NCBI RefSeq assembly: GCF_047675955.1
Contig: NC_132931.1
Span: 1,736,001-1,800,000, forward strand
Reading direction: 5' to 3'
DNA: 64,000 bases
Source: Chlorocebus sabaeus
Taxonomy: Eukaryota; Chordata; Mammalia; Primates; Cercopithecidae
In this document: positions 22,601 to 31,400 of the stretch, piece after piece
Layout: every line of letters begins with the position of its first letter
Numbering within the stretch: position 1 is the stretch's first letter
Position numbers and translations under genes: made by a program
Notes under the pieces: generated by a model
Databases searched by the model: none
The model's input: only the letters and a program-made list of their open reading frames with translations
Told to the model about the DNA's origin: nothing

Positions 22601-23335
22601 TCCCTTCTAGGCTGTGGAGGCCCTGCAACCATATAGCCACGTGATTGGGTTTGTGTGGCTGTGGATGAGGGGACCCCTGCCCAATTGTTGCTGGCTATAT
22701 AATCAGTTTATTTTAATTATAGTAATCAAATATATTTCCTCATACTTGATGGTCTCAGATATGTGTGGGTTTTGGAATTCTCCTTGGTACAGGTTGTAAC
22801 ATCTTACTGGTTTCATCGTTCCGTAATTTTTTATCTGATCAGTTTTTAATAAGATCAGAATTGACATTAGACTACCTAATCAGTTTTGATAATGAGAAAA
22901 TGAAATTGTGAATGAGAAAATGAAATTATGTTGTTTGCACTTTATCCAAGATTGGTTTCATATTGGTTAAACCTAATCAATACTTGAACAAATGCAAAAT
23001 TAGAGCTTCTTTGTCATGAATCACTTTGTCCTTCTTTTTTGTAGTCTTTAATAAACAGCTGCTATCATTGCAGATTTGCTATTCAGGCACTTAGGAATTT
23101 TTCACTAGAAGGCATGTAAAGAAAGACCATGGGCATTTGTAATGAATTTAGCATTCATTGTTTGACTGCATGACTGTCCCTAGAGCTATAGCTTTACTAA
23201 TGAATTTTTCAGAAGCCACTTTACTAGCAACTGGGCCTAACCAGCCACTTAAACTCTCCTTATTCAGTCCTCTTTTATTCTTGTCTATTTCTCCTCTAAC
23301 TTGGCTATACTCACAAAGTGACAAAAACTTGCATT
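22601..23335. other. Intergenic AT-rich DNA
   Basis: Contains a short tandem echo (aatgagaaaatgaaatt twice, 22890-22928). No gene or recent repeat recognised. Confidence 0.4.
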
Positions 23336-23667
23336 TCTTTTCTTTCGTTTTTAGAGACAAGGTCTTGCTCTGTGTCCCAGGCTGCAGTACAGTGACATGA
23401 TCATGGTTCACTACAGCCGCAAATTCCTGGGCTCAAGCAATCCTCCCACCTCAGTCTCCCAAGTAGCTGAGACTACAGACATGTGCCGCCATGCCCAGCT
23501 AATTTTTTATGGTTTTTATTTTTATTTTTATTTTTTTTTTTCTGTAGAGATGGGATCTTGCTAGGTTGCTCAGGCTGGTCTCAAATTCCTGACCTCGAGT
23601 GATCCTCCTGCCTCAGCCTTCCAAAGTGCTGGGATTACAGGCAGGCATGACCACCTGTGCCCAGCCC
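23336..23667 (-). mobile_element. Antisense Alu
   Basis: Antisense Alu with an extra (TTTTTA)n stretch at 23512-23545 between its arms. Confidence 0.88.
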
Positions 23668-24288
23668 CTTATTATTATGTTTTTAAATAATAACTTTATT
23701 AAAATATGATTCACATACCATTCAATTTATTTATCGAAATCTGCAATTCAGAATGTTTTAGAATATTCACAGAACTGTGCATCGATCACCACAGTCACTT
23801 TTAGAACCATTCATTACTCTACAGAGAAATCTGCACCCCTTAGCCATTACCTCCTACTCCCCCAGCCTGCCTTTGCCCCCAGCCTTAGGCAACCATGGAT
23901 TCATTTTCTGTCACTATAGGTTTACCTAATCTGGACAAATAGAATTGTACAATAGGTGTTCTTTTGTGGCTTTTTTCCCTCTTAGCACAATGTTTTCAAA
24001 GTTCCTTTATGTCATAGGGTGAATCAGTATTTCATTTTTTCTATGGCTGAATAATATTCCATGGTAGAGACACACTGCATTTTGATGATCCATTTATCAG
24101 TTGGCGGACATTTGGGTTGTTTCCACGTGTTGGCTATTATGCTGCTATGAAGATTGCTGTACAAGTTTTTGTGTGGATATGTATTTTTATTTCTCTGGGA
24201 TATATGCCTAGGAGTGAAACTGTTGCATTATATTTTACATTTAGCCTTTTGAGAAACTGCCAGACTGTTTTCTAAAGTGACTACACCA

Positions 24289-24425
24289 GTTGGGTGCAGT
24301 GGCTCACACCTATAATCCCTGCTACTCAGGACGCTCAGTTGAGACTATGGCTTGAGTCCACAAGTTCAAGACCAGCCTCGGCAAGACAGTGAGACCCTGT
24401 CTTGATTAAAAAAAAAAAAAAAAAA
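24289..24425 (+). mobile_element. Partial Alu (left arm) in L1
   Basis: Sense left monomer with an A19 tail. Confidence 0.82.
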
Positions 24426-24535
24426 TGCAATTAAAATAGACAAGAAAAGAAATACCCAAACAAAGTAGTTACACGATTTTATGTTCCCACCAGTAATGTA
24501 TGTGGGTTCCAATTCCTCCACATCTTCACTGACAT

Positions 24536-24830
24536 TATTTTTTTTTCCAGACAGGGGCTTGCTCTGTCTCTCAGGCTGCAGCACAGTGATGCCATCACAG
24601 TTCACTGAAGCCTTGACCTCCCAGGCACAAATGATCCTCTCATCTCAGCCTCCTGAGTAGCTGGGAATTATAGGTACATGCCATCATGCCTGGCTAATTT
24701 TTATATTTTTTTGTAGTGATGGGGTCTTACCATGTTGCCCAGGCTGGTCTCTTACTCCTGGCCTCAAGTGATCTGCCCACCTCAGCCTCCCAAACTTCTG
24801 GAATTACAGGCTGAGCCACTGTTCCTGGTC
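24536..24830 (-). mobile_element. Antisense Alu in L1
   Basis: Full-length antisense old Alu. Confidence 0.87.
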
Positions 24831-24930
24831 TTCACCAACATTTGTTATTATCTGTTTTTTTTTTTTTTTTTATTTGTACCTTAAAGTAGTATAAGAGCAA
24901 GTGTTTTCAATTATAGTAAACAAAAAATAT

Positions 24931-25385
24931 AATCCCAGGGGATTTGGATGCTGAGACAGGAAGATCTCTTGATGCCAGGAGGTTTTGTTTGTTTGTTTGT
25001 TTTTGAAACGGAATCTCACTGTGTTGCCCAGGGTGGAGTGCAGTGGTGCAATCTCAGCAGACTGTAGCCTTCACCTCCCAGGTTCAAGCGATTCTCCTGC
25101 CTCAGCCTCTTGAGTACCTGGGATTACAGGTACATGCCACTACTGCCCAACTAATTTTTGTATTTTTAGTAGAGACGGAGTTTTGCCTTGTTGATCAGGC
25201 TGGTCTCTAACTTCTGACTTCAGGTGATCCCCCACCCCCGCCTCAGCTGCCCAAAGTGCTGGGATTAGAGGTATGAGCCACTGTGTCCGGCCTGATGCCA
25301 GGAGTTTTAGACCAACCTAGCAAGACCTCATCTCTACAGAATATTTAAAAATTAACCAGATGTGTTGTTGCCTGCCTATAGTCTC
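24931..25385 (+). mobile_element. Old Alu interrupted by antisense Alu
   Basis: Sense old Alu (24931-24981 and 25290-25385) is split by a full antisense Alu at 24984-25289. The word tgatgccaggag lies on both sides of the insert. The opposed orientations create an Alu inverted repeat. Confidence 0.82.
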
Positions 25386-25650
25386 TTTTACGTTTTGAGA
25401 CATGGTCTGGGTCTGTCAGCCAGACTGGAGTGCCTCGTATGATCATGGCTCACTGCAGACTGAAACTCCTGGGATCAAGTGATCAGTCCTCCCACCTCAT
25501 CATACCAAGTAGTAGGGACCACAGGTGTGTGCCACCTGGGTCCTGCTGTGTTGCCCAGGCTGGTTTTGAGCTCCCGGCCTCAAGCAGTCCTCTCACTTTG
25601 GCCTCCCGAAGTGCAAGGATTACAGGTATGAGTTACCACGCCTGGCCCCT
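25386..25650 (-). mobile_element. Antisense Alu (old)
   Basis: Diverged antisense Alu missing part of the middle A-rich linker. Confidence 0.82.
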
Positions 25651-25904
25651 ACCCTGCCTATTGAGAACCAAAAGAAGGAACCTAATTCTCCTTAGCTCAA
25701 TTCGAACCATTTCCTGATTGGTTCATCAGCAAGGAGCTGGTTATTGAGCTGTCCAGGCCTCCTAAGCCACACAGAAATGAGGTGAGAGAGTTTTCCTGCT
25801 GCTCCACTCTGTGAGGAGTTGGAGGATGATGTTTACTTGTTTGCAGAGAGAGATGTCTTGTAGGCATCTTAGGATGGAGGGGACCCTGATTCCAATGTCC
25901 TTTT

Positions 25905-26206
25905 GTTTTTTTCTTTAGAAGCAGGACCTGGCTCTGTCACCCAGGATGGAGTTCAGTGGTCTAATCATGGCCCATTGTAGCCTCAAACTCCCAGGCTTAA
26001 GTGGGAACATCCTCCCACCTCATCCTTCCCAGTAGCTGGGACTACAGGTTAGCACCATGACACTCGGTGAATTTTAATTTTTTTTTTTTTGTAGAGATGG
26101 GGCCTCGCTATGTTGCCAAGGCCAGCCTTGAACTCCTGCACTCGAGGGATTTTCCTGCCTTGGCCTCCCAAAGTATTGGTAATACAGGCATGAGCCATTG
26201 TGCCCA
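25905..26206 (-). mobile_element. Antisense Alu (old)
   Basis: Diverged antisense Alu beginning 'ttgtttttttctttagaagc'. Confidence 0.85.
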
Positions 26207-26411
26207 CCGTCTCTGGTTCTTAACCTTCTGCCTCCCTCTTCCACATTTAAAGAACCCTTGTAATTACATGGGCTCACCCAGATACTGCCGGATAATCTTG
26301 TTTTAAGGTTGGCTGATTAGCAACATTAATTTCATCTGCACTCTTAATTCCCCCTTCCTATGTAATTATGCAGTATAACATAGGACATGAGCAGTTGATG
26401 GGGGGGTGGGT

Positions 26412-27141
26412 CATTACTTTGGCCACCAGAGTGACTATTTTGTGCCAGGTACTGAACTAAGCACTGGTGAATTAAACATGAATAACACACACTCCCTAAT
26501 CTCCATCCATTTTTGGGAGGAGCACCTCGCTTCCCGTGCTCCTGAGAATCAGGGGAGTCAAGGAAGGCTTCCAGGAGGAGGTGGTGCTAAAACGGACAAG
26601 TGACAGAGGAGCCAAGCTAGCCAGGAAGAGAGTAGAGGTTTAAGGGGAAGCGTATTCTAAGCAGAGGGCATCACCCACTTCAGAGGCTCCCAGAGGGGAG
26701 AGAGTTGGCATTCAGGGGGCAGATGAGGCTCAGCTGGACTCCATAGCAGGTAAAATGGAGAGGGGTAAGCAGTGAGGCTGCCTTGCAAGGCAGGCTAGAG
26801 CAGGGGCTGTTAAGGAGTTTGGACTTAATCCCAAAGAGTGATGTACACAGGGGAGTAACGTGATGAGATTCATGTATTAGAGACATGGCTCAGGCTGCTG
26901 TATGGAGAAGGCACCAGGGGGAGCAGATGGCTCAGTGGGTGTGCTGGAGACCTAAAGCAGGGGACACACTGAGTTTAGGGAGAGTTTTTTAAAATAGAAG
27001 AAGTTTGAGTAATTTAAATGCTGGTAGGAAGGAGCTAAAAGCGGGGGATAGGTTAAAGATACAGGGAGGTGGGAGGAAGAACTGACAAGTGAGGTTCCAG
27101 AGAGGGCAGGAGAAGAGGAGATTCTCATAGAGGAATTAGCA
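26412..27141 (+). mobile_element. Ancient interspersed repeat
   Basis: Phrases such as 'aaggcttccaggaggaggtg' and 'gtttggacttaatcccaaag' belong to widespread old mammalian repeats (LINE- or MER-like). The family is not named. The short open frames here are not genes. Confidence 0.5.
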
Positions 27142-27143
27142 TT

Positions 27144-27263
27144 CTCCCTTCCCCTCCCTTCCCCTCCCCTCCCCTCCCTTCCCCTCCCCTCCCCTCCCCT
27201 CCCCTCCCCTCCCTTCCCCTCCCCTCCTCTCCCCTCCCCTCCCCTCCCCTCCCCTCCCCTCCC
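27144..27263 (+). repeat. (CCCCT)n/(CCCTT)n microsatellite
   Basis: About 120 bp of uninterrupted pyrimidines made of CCCCT units with a few CCCTT variants. The complementary strand is G4-rich (GGGGA repeats). Confidence 0.97.
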
Positions 27264-27264
27264 A

Positions 27265-27549
27265 TAAGACAGGTTCTCACTCTGTCACCCAGGCTAGTGT
27301 GTAGTGGCATGATTTTGGTTCATTGCAGCCTAGACTTCCCAGGTTCAAGGGATCCTCCCACCCTAGACTCCCAGGTAGCTGGAACTACAGGTGTGCACCA
27401 CCACCACAGCTGGCTAATTTTTTTTTTTTGGTAGACACAGGGTCTCACTAAGTTGCCCAGCCTGGTCTCCAACTCCTGGCCTCAAGCAGTCCTCCTACCT
27501 AGGCTTCCCAAATTGCTGGGATTACAGGCATGAGCCACCATGCCTGGCC
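27265..27549 (-). mobile_element. Antisense Alu
   Basis: Full-length antisense Alu. Its last bases (caccatgcctggcc) are also the start of the duplicated block. Confidence 0.9.
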
Positions 27550-28293
27550 TCTGCTAGTTTTGTATTCTCCAGAGTTGTCTGTAGTTTGTGCTAGTGTGTC
27601 ACTCATTATGCTGATCCTGTGTTATAATTAATACTTTTTATTTTAAATTTACTTTTTTTTTTTTTTTTTGGTACTGGGTCTCAGTCTGTCACCGAGGCTG
27701 GAGTGCAGAGGCACAATCTCTGCTCACTGCAACCTCCACTTCCAAGGCTCAAGCAATTCTCTGTCCTCAGCCTCCCAAGTATCTAGGATTACAGGTATGT
27801 GCCACCACGCCTGGCTAATTTTTGTGCTTTTTGTAGAGACAGGGTTTCGCCATGTTTCCCAGGCTGGTCTCAACTCCTGAGCTCAAAGCGATCCACTCGC
27901 CTCGGCCTCCCAAAGTGCTGGGATTACAGGTGTGAGCCACCGTACCCATTCAGTTTAAACTTTTGAGTGGTTTTATATTTTCTGATTGGGCTCCTACAAA
28001 TACACAATTGATGCTAGGAAGGGTACCAGGAAATAAACCCACAGAGATGGGATTTGAGCATAGGTTTGGTTATCCAAGGAGCGGTGCTGAGCTTCTTGCC
28101 AATGGGACATGGGATGCTGGTGATTTCCAGGAAGTAACCTCACAGTGACTCAAGCTACCACTTACTTTTGATTGTGATGAAATGCCAGCCGAGGCATGTG
28201 CCATGCAAGCTAACAGATGCTATGCTTCACCACTGCAGCAGTAAGATGACTCTGAAGAATGGCATGGAATGGATCCTTTCGAATGCACCTGAG
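27536..28293 (+). repeat. Duplicated block, copy 2
   Basis: Counterpart of 10735-11168, here interrupted by an Alu at 27650-27952. The right edge matches the left MER1 target site of copy 1 (cacctgag at 28286-28293 versus cacttgag). Confidence 0.85.
27650..27952 (-). mobile_element. Antisense Alu inside copy 2
   Basis: Full-length antisense Alu absent from copy 1. It inserted after the duplication or only in this copy. Confidence 0.9.
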
Positions 28294-28425
28294 CAGGGGT
28301 CTCCACCACAGGGCCACAGAGCTGGAGAGGAGCAGCGGACAAGTGAGGGGAAACTTCATTTGTGTTTACAGCCCCTCCCCATGGCTTACATAACCACCTG
28401 AGTGCCATGTCCTGACAGGTCCAGG
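28294..28425 (-). mobile_element. MER1 fragment truncated by the minisatellite
   Basis: 'caggggtctccaccacaggg' and 'acttcatttgtgtttacagc' align with the right part of the MER1 at 11169. Homology stops near 28425, where the minisatellite begins. Confidence 0.75.
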
Positions 28426-31400
28426 TCCGACCTTTCAGTGACCTCTTTAGGCTCATCTCATGCCTCACCGCGACCTCACCAAGCCAGGCTCCTGCTTTTC
28501 GCCAACCTCTGCTGCAGAGACCCAGCTCTGCGTCCTGATGGCCTCTTTAGGCCCAGCTCATTTCTCACAATGGCCTCTTTAGGCTCAGCTTTTCCCTTTT
28601 GGTGGCCTCTTCAGGCCCAGTCGGCCTCCCGCGGCCCAGCTACAGCCTCCCGGCCTCCTCTCCAGGCCCAGCTCTCTCTCGTGGTTGCGCCTACAGGCCC
28701 AGCTCCTGCCTCCAAACAGCCTCTTTTGACTCGGGTCCTGCCCAGCTCCTGGCAGCCTTGGTAGGCCCGAAACCTCCTCCTGTCTAGATCTCCAGGCCTA
28801 GCTCTTGCCTCGCAGCGGCCTTCCCAGGCCCAGCTCTTGCCTCACGGCCGCCTTCCCTAGCCACGTTCTTGCCAGGCTCCCGGCAGCCTCAACAAGCCCA
28901 GCTCCTGCCTCAAACTGGCCTCTCTAGGCCTGGCTCCTACCTCACAGTGGCCTCTCCAGACCCAGCTCCTGCCCACCCCAATGGCGTCTCCTGGACCAAG
29001 GCTTTCTCAAGTCGGCCCCTCCAGGCCCAGCTCCTGCCTCCCGCTGATGGCCTGTGCAGGCCCAAAGCATCTTGAAGTTGGCCTCGCCAGTCCCAGCTCC
29101 TGCCTGTCGTCGGCCCCTGGAGGCACGGCCTCTGCCACCTCCCAGTGGACCCCCCCAGGCCCAGCTCTTGCCTCAGCGTGGCCACCTCAGGCCAAGCTGC
29201 TGCCTGTTGGCAGCCTCCACGGGCCCAGCTCTTGCCTCTTGGCATCCCCTCCAGGCCCAGAACTCTTTTCAGCTGGCCTCTCTGAGCCCAGCTCTCCCTC
29301 CTGGCTGCGTTCTGCCGGCCCAGCTCCTGCCTCACAACAACCACGTTCGGCCCACCTCCTTCCCAGCTTCTGGCAGCCTTTGTAGGCCCCAGGTTCCTGT
29401 AAGTCAGGCCTTCCAGGCCCCACCTTCGGCTCCCCGGCAGCCTGGAGAGGCCCAGCTCCTACCTGACAACGGCCTCTCCAGGCCAAGCTCTTGCTTTGTG
29501 TCACCCTCCCCTGGCCATGTTTCTGCCTGCCTGGTGGCAGCCTTGACACACCCAGCTCCTGCCTCCCGATGGCCTCTTTAGGCTCATCTCATGCCTCACC
29601 GTGGCCTCCTGCAGGCCAGGCTCCTGCTCTTCACCGGCCTCTGCAAGCCTGGGTCCTGTATCCCGATGGCCTCTTTAGGTCCAGCTTGTCCCTCGCAACG
29701 GTCTCTTTAGGCCCAGCTTTTCCCCTGTGGCAGCCTCTCCAGGCCCAGATGGGCCTCCCGTGGCCCAGTGGCTGCCTCCCGGCCTCCTCTCCAGGCCCAG
29801 CTCTCTCTTGTGGCTGCACCTACAGGCCCAGCCTCTGTCTCCAGCCTCTTTTGACTTAGCTCCTGCCCAGCTCCTGGCAGCCTTCGTAGGCCCGAAACCT
29901 CCTCTGGTGCAGATCTCCAGGCCCAGCGCTTGCCTCGCAGCAGCCTTCCCAGGCCCAGATCTTGCCTCACGGTGACTTTCTTTGGCCACGTTCCTGCTGG
30001 CCTCCCAGCAGCCTCAACAAGCCCTTCTCCTGCCTCACACTGGCCTCTCTAGGCCCAGCTCATGCCTTACAGCGGCCTCTCAGGCCCAACTCCCGCCCAC
30101 CCTGACGGCATCTCCCAGCCCAACGCTTTCTCAAGTTGGACCTTCCAGGCCCAGCTCCTGCCTCCCGCCAATGGCCTGTGCAGGCCCAAAGTGTCCTGAA
30201 GTCAGCCTCGCCAGGTGCAGTTCCTGCCTGTCGTAGTAGGCCCCTGGAGCCACGGCCTCTGCCTCCTCCCAGTGGACCACCCCCAGGCCCAGCTCTTGCC
30301 TCATGGTGGCCTTCCCCGGCCACGTTCCTGCCGGCCTCCTGGTAGCCTCAACAAGCCCGGCTCCTGCCTCACACTGGCCTCTCCAGGCCCAGCTTCCGCC
30401 CACCCCGATGGCGGCTCCTGGCCCAAGGCTTTCTCAAACCAGCCCCACAAGGCCCAGCTCTTGCCTGTCGTTGGCCCCTGGAGGCACAGCCTTTGACTCC
30501 TCCCAGTGGACCCACCAGCCCCAGCTCTTGCCTCAGCGTGGCCACCTCAGGCCAAGCAACTGCCTCTTGGCAGCCTCCACGGGCCCAGCTCTTGCCTCTT
30601 GGCATCCTCTCCAGGCCCAGAACAGTTTCCAGCCAGCCTCTCCCAGCCCAGCTCTCCCTCCTGGCTGCGTCTGCTGGCCCAGCTCCTGCCTCACGACAAC
30701 CACGCTCAGCCCAGCTCCTGCCCAGCTCCTGGCAGTCTTTGTAGGCCCCAGGCTCCTCTAAGTCAGGCCTTCCAGGCCCCACCTTTGGCTCCCTGGCGGC
30801 CTAGAGAGGCCCAGCTCCTGTCTGACAACGGCCTCTCCAGGCCCAGCTCTTGCCTCGCATCGGCCTCCCCAGGCCATGTTTCCCCCTGCCTGGCGGCAGC
30901 CTCGACAAGCCCAGCTCCTGCCTCCTGATGGCCTCTTTAGGTTCATCTCATGCCTCACCGTGGGCTCCTGCAGGACAGGCTCCTCCCCTTTGGCGGCCTC
31001 CGCAGGCCCGGCTCCTGTGTCCCGATGGCCTCTTAAGGCCCAGCTCGTCCCTCACAACAGTCTCTTTAGGCCCAACTTTTCCCCTGTGGCGGTCTCTCCA
31101 GGCCCAAGTCGGCCTCCCGTGGCCCAGTGGCTGCCTCCCAGCCTCCTCTAGAGGCCCAGCTCTCTCACGGCTGCACCTACAGGCCCAGCCTCTGTCTCCA
31201 AACAGCCTCTTGACTCAGCTCCTGCCCAGCTCCTGGCAGCCTTGGTAGGCCTGAAACCTTCTCCGGTCCAGATCTCCAGGCCCAGCTCTTGCCTTGCAGT
31301 GGCCTTCCCAGGCCCAGATCTTGCCTCACAGCGGCCTTCCCCAGCCATGTTCCTGCCGGCCTCCCAGCAACCTCAACAAGCCCGGCTCCTGCCTCACACT

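Larger units (their letters stand above)
23680..24935 (-). mobile_element. L1M-type fragment carrying two Alus
   Basis: Antisense L1 3' sequence ('ccatttatcagttggcggac', 'atatgcctaggagtgaaact') interrupted by Alus at 24289-24425 and 24536-24830. It resumes as 'caccaacatttgttattatc'. Confidence 0.8.
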
